Assembly (NCBI GenBank): GCA_030949565.1
Contig: JAUZSK010000086.1
Coordinates: 1 to 64,000, forward strand
Direction of reading: 5' to 3'
Source: Enterobacterales bacterium
GTDB taxonomy: Bacteria; Pseudomonadota; Gammaproteobacteria; Enterobacterales; Kangiellaceae
Length of the DNA stretch: 64,000 nt
Below the pieces are notes generated by a model, which had not been told where the DNA came from, ran no database searches, and worked only from the letters and a program-made list of their open reading frames with translations. Position 1 is the stretch's first letter, and each line of letters opens with the position of its first letter. Of this stretch, positions 39,471-48,277 are shown one piece after another. The translations under genes and the position numbers were made by a program.

Positions 39471-40817
39471 CTAAGCAAATGACTTTGATAATTTAAGCAA
39501 ACAGTTCAAAGTGCCTTCGGCGATAGTTTCGGAGACTATCGACGGAAAATGGTTTGGTAGTTCTTTGACAGTTTTCTCTATTGCAACGGGAACACCTTCT
39601 ACCAGTTCTTCAATTATGCGATTCATTTCGTGTTCTGGAAATTTAACTTTCTCACTCATCGAATACCAGTGACGTTTCTGAATTTCACTCCATTTATAAT
39701 GCTTATTTTTTCCATAAAGACCCATCGCCATTTTAATTTTTTGTTTTTGCATCGAAATTTTAGAAATAGCTTGGCCTTGACCGAAATAGGGATAAGCCGA
39801 CATCACATCATAAAATGGCGTCAAGCAATAACCTTGAGGTTTTAAGAAAACACTGAAATTCTTGGCATGTCCGTCAATTGCCGCCAATAACCAAAATACC
39901 ACTTGGACTTTCATAAATAGATATTGATCGAGCAATGCTTTTCCTGAGGTTTTTAGCAGTCCCATGATGTCCTGAATACCAGGTCCGCCATGTTCTTCAT
40001 ACTTGCTACCACTGACAACTCCTAGTGCCTGGCACATATCCTCTTGCGGTATTCTTATGATATTGTCAGTGGTTATTTTACGATCAAACCGTTCAATTAG
40101 GAGCACCTTTTGATCAATAAAAGTTTTTATGGAAGCCTGAGCAACATCAAAGCCAAGATTACTCATAAATCGAAGGCAGAACCATTCATTCTCAACACTT
40201 GAGCTTAAATCCAATCCCATTTGTTGACTGTTTTGAATCGGTAATTTAAGAATATGGGTAGTTGGAGTCATACCAATTGGTTTATTCCATTTTTCCTGCC
40301 AATAGGTTAATGCGGTCTTATCTTGCGCACCGGTCAAAGAAAACCTAAAATCATCATCTTGCTGCATACCTAATACGTGGCCCAAGCGAGTTTGCTTTAT
40401 AATTTTTGCAATCGCTTCATTATCAACTTCAGTTAGGTTTTTAGGATGGAGTTTAGTACTAAGATTGCGTTCTATTTCTGGCAGCTGCTTTGTAAAGGAA
40501 AGCGCGCCAACACAATCCGCTCCAATGACACTCAAAATATCGAATGGATTTGAACTGACTGCTCCAAGAGAGTCTACAATTGTTTTTCTTACTTGCTCGT
40601 TATCAGGCAATAAATTATCAAAGTATGCATCTACTGAATCGCCTTTCAACTCTTCGGATTGGAGTGGAATACTAAGTGAAATAGGGCGTGTTTGGGGGTG
40701 TTGTAACCAGCTTGGCGCATACTTAAAACTAAGACGACCTGAGCGTAGACTAAGACAGCCAACGAGTAGGCCATTCATATGGCAATGTAGCTGCTTCAAA
40801 TTTGCTTTACGCCCCAT
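39471..40817 (-). CDS. hipA: HipA-family serine/threonine kinase toxin
   Basis: A 448-residue protein. The N-terminal subdomain has GRLSFKYAPSWLQHP. The kinase core has RFSLTGAQDKTAL (Ser and phosphate-binding loop), AAIDGHAKNFSVFL (catalytic Asp-His...Asn) and FYDVMSAYPYFGQ (metal-binding Asp). In E. coli HipA phosphorylates glutamyl-tRNA synthetase and drives dormancy. The gene follows hipB with no gap (TAG-ATG), so they are coupled. Its last 110 codons and the following terminator and tRNA are duplicated at 36.9-37.4 kb. All key motifs are intact, so the toxin is probably functional. Confidence 0.92.
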   Translation of the reverse strand: MGRKANLKQLHCHMNGLLVGCLSLRSGRLSFKYAPSWLQHPQTRPISLSIPLQSEELKGDSVDAYFDNLLPDNEQVRKTIVDSLGAVSSNPFDILSVIGADCVGALSFTKQLPEIERNLSTKLHPKNLTEVDNEAIAKIIKQTRLGHVLGMQQDDDFRFSLTGAQDKTALTYWQEKWNKPIGMTPTTHILKLPIQNSQQMGLDLSSSVENEWFCLRFMSNLGFDVAQASIKTFIDQKVLLIERFDRKITTDNIIRIPQEDMCQALGVVSGSKYEEHGGPGIQDIMGLLKTSGKALLDQYLFMKVQVVFWLLAAIDGHAKNFSVFLKPQGYCLTPFYDVMSAYPYFGQGQAISKISMQKQKIKMAMGLYGKNKHYKWSEIQKRHWYSMSEKVKFPEHEMNRIIEELVEGVPVAIEKTVKELPNHFPSIVSETIAEGTLNCLLKLSKSFA

Positions 40818-41072
40818 CTACCAATCCAACTCAGTTGATGATTTATCGAGTGCTTTGTACAGTGAACTTGTATTAATTTCCAACCTAATCCCAAGCGCAG
40901 CGCATACCTGAAGGATGATGCCAAAATCGATCTTAGTAGGATCATTTTCCATCACAGAAATGCTCCTTTGCGTTAACCCTAGTTTATTGGCAAGTTCTGT
41001 TTGGTTCCACTGCTTTTTCTTTCTAAAGTCTCGGATTATCACTCCGATATCTTTAGCTAAATTAATAACCAT
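40818..41072 (-). CDS. hipB: HipB-family antitoxin (XRE repressor)
   Basis: An 84-residue product from the ATG at 41072, preceded by GGGAG six bases before; a TTG 12 bases upstream also keeps the frame. The helix-turn-helix reads WNQTELANKLGLTQRSISVME. HipB binds operators before its own gene and holds HipA inactive. Three 18-base palindromes lie 24-95 bases upstream. First gene of hipBA. Confidence 0.92.
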   Translation of the reverse strand: MVINLAKDIGVIIRDFRKKKQWNQTELANKLGLTQRSISVMENDPTKIDFGIILQVCAALGIRLEINTSSLYKALDKSSTELDW

Positions 41073-41095
41073 AATCGCTCCCAATAGACAGTATT

Positions 41096-41167
41096 TATGT
41101 CATATTCGACATATATGTGTTTTATGTAGTATATGACATAAACTTATTTTATGCAATATACGACATA
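41096..41167 (-). promoter_or_regulatory. hipBA promoter with three operators at 27-base spacing
   Basis: TATGTCATATTCGACATA (41096), TATGTAGTATATGACATA (41123) and TATGCAATATACGACATA (41150) are 18-base imperfect palindromes whose starts lie exactly 27 bases apart, roughly two and a half helical turns. The consensus TATGT-N8-GACATA is distinct from the E. coli HipB site TATCC-N8-GGATA but has the same architecture. Repeated sites suggest cooperative HipB-HipA binding. Operators 2 and 3 persist at the deleted copy. Confidence 0.75.
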
Positions 41168-41308
41168 AAAAAGAAAGGCGGGTTTTTAGGGAGTAAATCC
41201 TGGCTTTTAAGCCAAGCATAGCCACCGGATTGCAAACTCACTCTCGACCAAGCTTAAAGCATTCTTCAGGTAATTTTTGATTTCTGGCTGTTCATTGATT
41301 TTCATTAA
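41162..41308 (+). repeat. R repeat, left part (R3)
   Basis: It begins ACATAAAAAAGAAAGGCGGG and matches R1 through TTTCTGGCTGTTCATT, then diverges after TTTTCATTA at about 41308. The missing right part appears 5.3 kb further on as R4. Confidence 0.7.
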
Positions 41309-41378
41309 GTGAATCATGTGGTCGTTCGTTATTATACTCTATCATCCAACTATCGGTTATTTCACGTCTAATTGATGC
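41309..41378 (-). pseudogene. IS3-family transposase C-terminal remnant
   Basis: The minus strand reads REITDSWMIEYNNERPHDSL, the characteristic end of IS3-family OrfB (WM.EYNNERPHDSL). Only about 25 codons remain. It lies at the junction between R3 and the NUDIX/helicase block and may mark how the block arrived. Confidence 0.7.
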
Positions 41379-41447
41379 TTAACTGGTGATTGATAAGAAT
41401 TCAGATAGTGGATATCTAAACCTTTATCTAGAATGGAACGTAGCTTT

Positions 41448-44400
41448 CTATTCTAGCACTGTAATAAATTCACCAACAATACGCATATTTTCACAATCGT
41501 TTTCACGAAGGACAATATCTTTAAATCTTGGCTCTGTCGAATTAGGCTTCAATAATATAATAGTATGCTCCCAGCTACCGTCATCAGTAGGGCGTTTTTC
41601 ACTAGCATAAGTTTTAATCGTAAATGATGAATTATAGTCTTCGTCAGCTTGACCGAAGTTTTCAACGAGTACAATTTTACCATTTCGTGATCCCCCAAGA
41701 GATACCTTAAATATACAAATTGAATCATTCTTAATTCTACGGTTCATAGACTCGCCAACAACCCTACAAGCGAAATAGTTTTGGTCTGCTGAATACTGCA
41801 AAGGCGCTTCGATCAAATTAAAATCTTTATTGTCTTGCATCTCACTAAATGAGCCAGCCGCAGCATAAAATTCATAAAAAGGAATGAGGTTTTGTTCTTT
41901 ACCATCTGAAATAGTTTCAACATTGGTAGTTGGAACCAATTGTAAGGCTTGCTTACTATCGATTTCGACTTCATTTTTAGCTCTAAGATAACTATACATT
42001 TCGTCCGAAACAGCTGTGCATAGGCTGAAAATAATCCTGACCACAGAAACTTTTTTGCCGTTATCCGAATTCATTACAGTTTCTTCAACTTTACCTTTTA
42101 GTGGCTCAACATCACCCATATAATAAAACTCTACACCCTCATCGTTACTCTTTTTAATAAATAGTGGAAGTCTAATTTTTCCTCTATTCCCGAGAATCGA
42201 TTGAACATCATTGCTAACGAGTTTTCGATTGGATTTTGACATCCATGAAAACTCTTTATTATTAATAAATTCATCTTCATATTTTGTTGATTCAGAAATA
42301 TTTTCATCCTTATGATAGTTAACAAAAATAGGACAGTGGGTGTTGTCAGGACTGACTAGATAACCACCAACATTCTGTGCTACAGGATTTATATCAACAT
42401 TTAATATTCTGAATACATCTTTTCTGGAATATTTTTTATACAAGCAGAACCCATCTACCCACTTATTTATAACAAAACTATTACTAAATTTATGTATTGA
42501 ATAATTAACAGAGTCTTGCAAAAACTGTTTAAACACTACATCTTTAGTCAGCGATTTAAACTCTTCAGTTAAGTGAAAGGAACTGTTATTGAGAGTTAAA
42601 ATATTTAACTCATAAATTTCATTAAGGGCAACCAATCTTCCTGATTTTTTCTCACGAATGAATTTAAAATTGAGATTGTTTAGACATGATTTTACTGTTT
42701 GATCTGAAACTTTATAGCCAAATCGGTCTAACACAATCGCTTTTAGGTGAGAAATAGTACATCCCTCCATTTGTAGCAACTCATTGAGTAGTATACTATC
42801 CTCAATTCTTTTTGCATTATTTACTTCGATTGAAAATAACTCAAGTAACTTTACAGCTTTTGTTGAAAGTGAGTGCACAAAGTTTCGCTCCACTTTGCAG
42901 ACAAAATTTAGAAACGACTTTGAGTATTCGATATATAAATACGGGTCTCGTGAACCGTAATCTATAAAAATCCATCATTGAAGGTATATGCCCTACCTTA
43001 TATTTTAAAAGGAGATAGTCTTTTTTTAAGTCTTTTAGCATTATCATATTCGCGGAGTCTATTGATGCAAATATTCGCTCTTTAGTAATTGCATCAAAAT
43101 TGATCGTGGAACTTCCTGGAATAAGTCTGCTACCACTTGATATTGAACTACGCAAAGTATCTTTGTTATATGACCTGTCACCATAAAGAGCTATAGGTAT
43201 GAGGTAATTGTTATTATAGTTACCAATAAAATCAATAACCGTAAGGTATCCTTTACCCTCTACTTTTCGCAGCCCACGTCCCAGCTGTTGCACAAAAATT
43301 ATAGCCGAGTTAGTAGGCCGAATCATAATAATCTGATTAACTTTAGGTATATCAATTCCCTCATTAAAAATATCAACTGTAAAAATATAATCCAATTTTT
43401 CTGCTAAGTTATTAGACTCCAAGAGTTCTATAGCATGACTTCTTTCATCTTCCGAACTTTCTCCGAGAGAGCTAAGAGAACGAAAGCCATTCAAATTAAA
43501 CATTTCGGCCAACTTCTTTGATTCTTCATTCCTGGAGCAAAAAACTAGTCCTCTAGTTATACCGTTATCTGAGCCATAAAAACGAATGTAATTGATAATA
43601 TTCTTAACTCTTTCATTGGACGAAAGAAAAGAAAAATCTCTTGTATCCTCCTGCTCAACACCATCTATTAGCAAATCCGTAACGCCGTAATAATGGAAGT
43701 TACTTAGCATGTTTTCTTCCATAGCTTTATTTAGACGGATTTCATAGGCAATATTATGGTCGTACAAACTGAATATATCTTCGCCATCAGTTCTTTCAGG
43801 TGTAGCTGTCATTCCCAATAAAAATCGTGGTTGAAAATATTTGATTAATCGCTTATATGAATCTGCTCCTGATCGATGAGATTCATCAACTACAATATAA
43901 TCGAAGTATTCTCTATCAAAACAATCCAAATGATTTTGTTTTGCAATAGTTTGCACGGTAGCAAATAAAAAATCTTTCCCCAATTCTTTTTGGTCGCCAG
44001 AATATAACCCCATTGTTCGACCTGCACCAAAAACATTCTGGAACGTAGCCAGAGACTTTTCAGCAATCGTTCTTCTATGCACTACAAATAATAACCGTTT
44101 GGGTTGAAATCTTTTTGCATCAAAAGCTGATAAATAAGTTTTCCCTGTACCTGTTGCAGATATAATCAGAGCTTTTGTAGCCCCACTATTTCTTAATATA
44201 TTAATATTTTCTATCGCGTCTTTCTGCATAGAGTTTGGAGATATTTCAGTTTCACCAAATACCTCCCCATGTGCTTTAGATAGTATTTTTTGTTTATCAT
44301 AAATATCTTCATAGGCATTGATAAACAATTCAGTAACTGGCTTACCGATTTGAAAATCAGTTTCAAATTCACCAATGATTTTTTCGACAATACTACTAGG

Positions 44401-44877
44401 ATGAAGTGCAGACACTTTAAGATTCCACTCTTTATTTGTCGCTAAAGCTGACGCCGTAAGGTTGCTACTCCCTATAATGAGATTATAATATTTTGATTTC
44501 TTGAACAAATACCCTTTTGAATGAGAGTTTACGTTGGTTGCAATGCGTAATTCAATATTAGTGAATTTTAAAAGTTTTCTAAGAGCTTCAGGTTGAGTAA
44601 AATTTAAATACTGGGAAACTACTATTTTCCCCTTAACTCCCCTACTTTCTATCTCTTTGAGAGTATTCATCAAAGTAGCAATGCCACTTGTTGTCACAAA
44701 TGCTACTGAAATATAAAATTCATCACAAGACTTTAATTCCTCCAAAATTGTAGAAAGAACTTTTTGCGGTGGGCTTTTTTTGTTTACTAATAGCGTCGGT
44801 TGGTACAATGCTTCAGAAGTAGATTCTTTATCAATAAAACCAGTTTTTAAGCTTTTACTTAGTTCATCAAATAGCAT
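41448..44877 (-). CDS. PLD / SF2 helicase / DUF3427 / S24-peptidase fusion protein (frameshifted), putative defence
   Basis: Two frames form one protein of about 1,140 residues. The first (44877-42841) has a PLD-type nuclease domain (HSK at 119-121, IIGSSNLT at 134-141) and a superfamily 2 helicase (ATGTGKT at 241, DESH at 331, MTATPERTDG at 356, QQLGRGLR at 530). One T too many near 42956 breaks it; removing it gives DFYRYGSRDPYLYIEYSKSF and leads into the second frame (42893-41448). That part has DUF3427 (about residues 150-310) and an S24/LexA-like domain with Ala-Gly at 346-347, GESM Ser382 and Lys427 (second-frame numbering). Start overlaps the NUDIX gene by 11 bases. PLD-helicase-DUF3427 proteins are found in defence islands; antiphage action here is inference. 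Confidence 0.8.
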
Positions 44878-45289
44878 CTAATTTAAACTCTTTACCGTTG
44901 TCTTTCAGTAATTTCTTAATTATTGGCATATCAGCGGCAGCCCAATCAAGATTTTCTAGAACATCTATTTCGAGCCACTGTAGGTCTATGTGCTCAGTCA
45001 GTGTTATTACTTTATTCTCCACTAAACAAATGAAAGAGTGCATCCTAATGTAAAAGTCTGGATATTGGTGGTTAACTGTATAGAAGAATTTTGGTTTGAT
45101 AATATCTAAATCTAACTCTTCTTTGATTTCTCTAATTAATGCGTTTTCTCTTGTCTCTCCAACTTCAACCTTGCCACCTGGAAATTCATATTTTTTGGAA
45201 ATATATTCGAATTTTTCTGGTCCTCGTTGAACGCAAAGTATTTCTTTACCGCATTGTATTATTGCCGCTACCACTTCTATCTGTTTCAA
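44867..45289 (-). CDS. NUDIX hydrolase, MutT-like (d)NTP pyrophosphohydrolase
   Basis: A 140-residue protein with the NUDIX box GGKVEVGETRENALIREIKE followed by ELDL; the last Gly of the box is Asp here. The N-terminal IEVVAAIIQCGKEILCVQRG is MutT-like. It is the first gene of the pair; its stop lies inside the start of the helicase gene (11-base overlap), so the two are coupled. MutT family members clean oxidised or unusual nucleotides. The tight link suggests it removes or makes a nucleotide relevant to the helicase/nuclease, which is inference. Confidence 0.88.
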   Translation of the reverse strand: MKQIEVVAAIIQCGKEILCVQRGPEKFEYISKKYEFPGGKVEVGETRENALIREIKEELDLDIIKPKFFYTVNHQYPDFYIRMHSFICLVENKVITLTEHIDLQWLEIDVLENLDWAAADMPIIKKLLKDNGKEFKLDAI

Positions 45290-45739
45290 GAGTACACCTA
45301 TAATATCAATTTTTAGGAAAATAAATAAAATGGTTGTGGTTATGAGAAACTGCTATAACCATCCAACCCTAAAGGATAATTGAGGACTAAAAAACAGTAA
45401 AATAATCGACAAATGGCATTAAATTGATGGGTATAACGAGCGTCAAAACACCCTTAAAGTCCCTGTATCCACTTTTATATCGACCGCTCATCATCCCTAT
45501 CCTCTACGACGGTTTAAATAATATAAACTGCTTGTTACTCAGCCTAACATCTTGATTATAATATGTAAAGATACCTTTGACAGAGACGTATAACTGCTAA
45601 AAATTGAACACTATCCTTCATCATTTCTCTCATTTTCAATTGCCAATTTTTCATTTGGCCTTGTTGCGGCATTTCTATCCTTTTGCTGACGTCAGCAAAA
45701 TGATCTTATATTTTATAATCCAGATAGTTTGCAGGCTGT
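45290..45739. other. Intergenic region upstream of NUDIX with hairpin
   Basis: It should contain the promoter of the NUDIX/helicase operon. A bulged hairpin (GGTTG-TGGTTAT against ATAACCA-TCCAACC) spans about 45331-45367. The string IDGYNERQNTLK can be read near 45430 and might be an IS-transposase scrap. A 12-base string ending CTGCTAAAAAT near 45592 resembles one before the transglycosylase gene (52770). No intact gene. Confidence 0.35.
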
Positions 45740-46462
45740 TTAGCGACGAAATACATCTTTTACGTTGCCGGCAAGCATTTTTCTGTTTTTGCCCGATGAA
45801 GTCTGCATTTCTACTTGGGGACAATTTGTCCCTATGTAGGTTTTTAGTTCTTCATCTTTAAGAGATTGCCGCGCTTCGCTCGCAACGACTGTGTATTTAT
45901 GGGTTTTCTGGCTGTCTAGAATCCTTTGACCTACGTCTTGATGGGTTAATTTGTTCAACTTTAAGTCGATGAGTAAAAAGCATTTAAGGTGGTAGTTATA
46001 AAAAACTAAGTCGATAAAATAATTGCCATCATCTGTGCTGATCCGCTGCTGACGTTCTACAAAAGCAAAACCTTTACCTAGTTCTAATAAAAACTGCTGT
46101 AGGTTTTTAATAATGCCTTGCTCTAAATCTGACTCGTGATAACTACCCGTTTTCAAATTCAAAAAATCTAAAATATATGGATCTCGTAGGTAATCTTTGT
46201 TAGTTTCTGCAAGTGGTTGCGTTTTTTGCGCTGCTTATTTCTCTACGGATGCTTTCTCTTTACTGGACAAAAGCCTTTCATAATAGAGCGTTCCAATTTG
46301 ACGCTCTAGCGCTCTGGCGGACCAAGCTTGGTTTGTGGCTTCGACCATATACCAAAGGCGAGCCGATTCACTTTCAACACGTAGTAAAGTGCGATAATGG
46401 GTCCAGCTCAATTCGAGACGCAGTGCGTCTCGTTTTTCAAAAGCAAGATAAAAACGACGCAT
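45740..46462 (-). pseudogene. DUF1016/YhcG-family PDDEXK nuclease remnant
   Basis: The N-terminal domain (46462-46238) reads LSWTHYRTLLRVESESARLW and ARALERQIGTLYYERLL. An in-frame TAA at 46235-46237 follows, then the same frame continues through YLRDPYILDFLNLKTG to the nuclease core ESDLEQGIIKNL, FIDLVFYNYHLKCFLLIDLK with its Asp and Asp-Leu-Lys. The C-terminus is replaced by translation of a REP-like repeat (VVASEARQSL). The start of the gene is also lost. DUF1016 proteins are nucleases often found with restriction systems. Confidence 0.85.
45862..45889. repeat. REP-like element inside the DUF1016 remnant
   Basis: GAGATTGCCGCG-CTTCGC-TCGCAACGAC is a palindromic repeat type widespread in proteobacteria. 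It encodes the out-of-family tail of the DUF1016 remnant, so it inserted into or ended that gene. Confidence 0.6.
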
Positions 46463-46573
46463 ACAATGGCTAGGACAAGTACAACACTTTGCTACACATC
46501 AAGGTTATTTCGTCGGTAAACTGATTTTATTGCAACACAAAGCTGAAGAATTAAAGAAAAAATGGTTAAAAGG
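46463..46573 (+). other. Unassigned scrap between DUF1016 remnant and R4
   Basis: An open stretch on the plus strand reads GQVQHFATHQGYFVGKLILL and then AEELKKKWLKG. It has no start or stop of its own and I cannot assign it. It forms the right edge of the block flanked by R3 and R4. Confidence 0.3.
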
Positions 46574-46803
46574 CTTTAAAACCTGCCGAAAATTAATGAT
46601 TTAACAACACAAGAAGTAAAATCCATCGTTAAAATACTTATCTTAGCTATTAAGAAATTGAACCTCGCTTGAAATTCGAATATTTAAGCGATATTCAAAC
46701 AAAACGCCTTCCGTCCTGAAAAAATAATTAATTTCATCATCAAACCTCAAAAAAAGCGCTACTCAAGGAAAATACCTTCTGATTTCTGACTGTCTATTAT
46801 AAA
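46574..46803 (+). repeat. R repeat, right part (R4)
   Basis: It starts CTTTAAAACCTGCCG, the point where R3 breaks off, and runs to TTTCTGACTGTCTATTATA, matching the right part of R1 (37571-37797) with scattered differences. R3 plus R4 would make one full element. Confidence 0.75.
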
Positions 46804-46909
46804 CTCTCTATTATAAACTTTATAAACCTTTAGCATTTCTTAACACGATACCAAAGCTATTGTTATTTTTGTAGATTTATTCATTGGTTGAGTTTTCTAA
46901 CATTCAAAT

Positions 46910-48016
46910 TCAATAATTTTCAAATGTGTTGTTATCTCTTGTCATTAATTGAATCAACTTAGGGTGAACAAATAACTTTTCTTTACCTGCCTGTATTTGG
47001 TTTAAAATACCAATTTCACAGAGCTGTTTTAAATAGGTTGAAGCGGTTTGTCTTTTAGCAATATCCCTATCCACTAGGTTTCCAATTCGACAATAGGGTT
47101 GTTCAAAAATCACCTGAACTAATTCATGAGTATATATTTTAGGCAAGCTCATTTTTATATGGTTAGTTGTATCTTCAATCAATTCCCTCACAGCAGCTAT
47201 TTTGTTGGTCGTCCATATTGCGCTACTTTCTACCGCTTTGAGCATATAAAGTATCCACTCCTTCCAGTTTTCATCGCTAGTTACGGCTGTAAGTAGTCGG
47301 TAATAATCCGGCTTATTTTGAACGATATAGCGACTTAAATATAAAATCGGAAGGCTTAATAATCCTACATCAATTAAATATAAAATATTAATGACTCGAC
47401 CTGTTCGCCCGTTTCCATCGTGAAATGGATGAATGGCCTCAAATTGATAATGTGCAACCGCCATTTTTATCAAGGGGTCAAGATCATCATCTTGATTTAG
47501 AAACCTTTCCCAGTCGGCTAACAGTCCCCTAATGACATTTTCTCCTGCAGGGGGTGTATAGATCACGTCACCTGTAATGCTATTGGCAAGCGTTGTTCCG
47601 GGAATTTTACGCACATCCATCTGCGAGCCTTTTATGGTACTACAAACTTCAACCGCTGTATTGCTACATAAAGGTCTGGTTGAGAGGGCCTGATAGCCGC
47701 TTTTTAATGCCGTTCTATAACGCAATGCTTCTTTGGTTGAAAGATCGGCTTGGCTATCTTCATTGGCAAACTGAAATAGTTTATCAGTGGTGGTGACGAT
47801 GTTTTCGATTTCTGAACTGTCTTTCGCTTCTAATAGTGGTAACAAGTTTATAAGTAAACCTTGGTTCGGCAACAATTCTCCTGCTTTTTTTAATTCAGCC
47901 AAGGCGGCGCGCGCAGGGATGCAGGCTTTTAAAATAGCGACGGAATCTAAGTCAATCGTTGGCGGTAAAGTTGGAAGGTCATTATAGGGTTGATCGGCTT
48001 GCCACTTCATGTTCAT
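46910..48016 (-). CDS. Fic-family AMP transferase
   Basis: A 368-residue Fic protein with the full active motif HPFHDGNGRTGR near residue 197 and an N-terminal inhibitory helix (AKDSSEIENI, Ser/Thr-x-x-x-Glu-Asn) that marks self-inhibited class II Fic proteins. A C-terminal winged-helix-like part (KRQTASTYLKQLCEIGIL) follows. Fic enzymes transfer AMP to Tyr, Ser or Thr of a target protein. The target is unknown. The gene stands alone at the right edge of the island with six copies of an ATGTCGAT motif before it, suggesting autoregulation by the helix-turn-helix part. Confidence 0.93.
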   Translation of the reverse strand: MNMKWQADQPYNDLPTLPPTIDLDSVAILKACIPARAALAELKKAGELLPNQGLLINLLPLLEAKDSSEIENIVTTTDKLFQFANEDSQADLSTKEALRYRTALKSGYQALSTRPLCSNTAVEVCSTIKGSQMDVRKIPGTTLANSITGDVIYTPPAGENVIRGLLADWERFLNQDDDLDPLIKMAVAHYQFEAIHPFHDGNGRTGRVINILYLIDVGLLSLPILYLSRYIVQNKPDYYRLLTAVTSDENWKEWILYMLKAVESSAIWTTNKIAAVRELIEDTTNHIKMSLPKIYTHELVQVIFEQPYCRIGNLVDRDIAKRQTASTYLKQLCEIGILNQIQAGKEKLFVHPKLIQLMTRDNNTFENY

Positions 48017-48029
48017 AATTCTCTATTAT

Positions 48030-48128
48030 TTCGACATGTTGTAAGGATATGTCGATAGTATCAACATGTAAAGACAATATGTCGATATTTCTTGATTTTA
48101 TCGACACATTATTCAATCATGTCGATGA
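48030..48128 (-). promoter_or_regulatory. Cluster of ATGTCGATA motifs upstream of the Fic gene
   Basis: Six close matches to ATGTCGAT or its complement occur in 100 bases, for example ATATGTCGATAG (48048), ATATGTCGATAT (48078), TTATCGACACAT (48098) and TCATGTCGATGA (48118), in both orientations. Density is far above chance and the cluster directly precedes the fic start. A repressor site array is likely; the binding protein is not known. Confidence 0.6.
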
Positions 48129-48277
48129 AAAGCCTTTTTTAAGGCGGATCCTTTCAGATCTAAGCCTATCTGCTATTTATTTTGCAAGTGGTTGAAGCTA
48201 GTTATTGTATACAATTGGGAACAACTGGATGGGGTTGATCAGGTTTTAGTTAAAAGGTGAGAGCAAAAAGGCGTTAA

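Noticed and set aside
45604-45861. 85-codon plus-strand frame
   Set aside because: It is antisense to the DUF1016 remnant and its REP-like repeat, with no start signal.
37434-46803. Integron cassette array with attC sites
   Set aside because: The R repeats lack the paired RYYYAAC/GTTRRRY core boxes I would expect, and no tyrosine integrase gene is present. A new kind of cassette remains possible.
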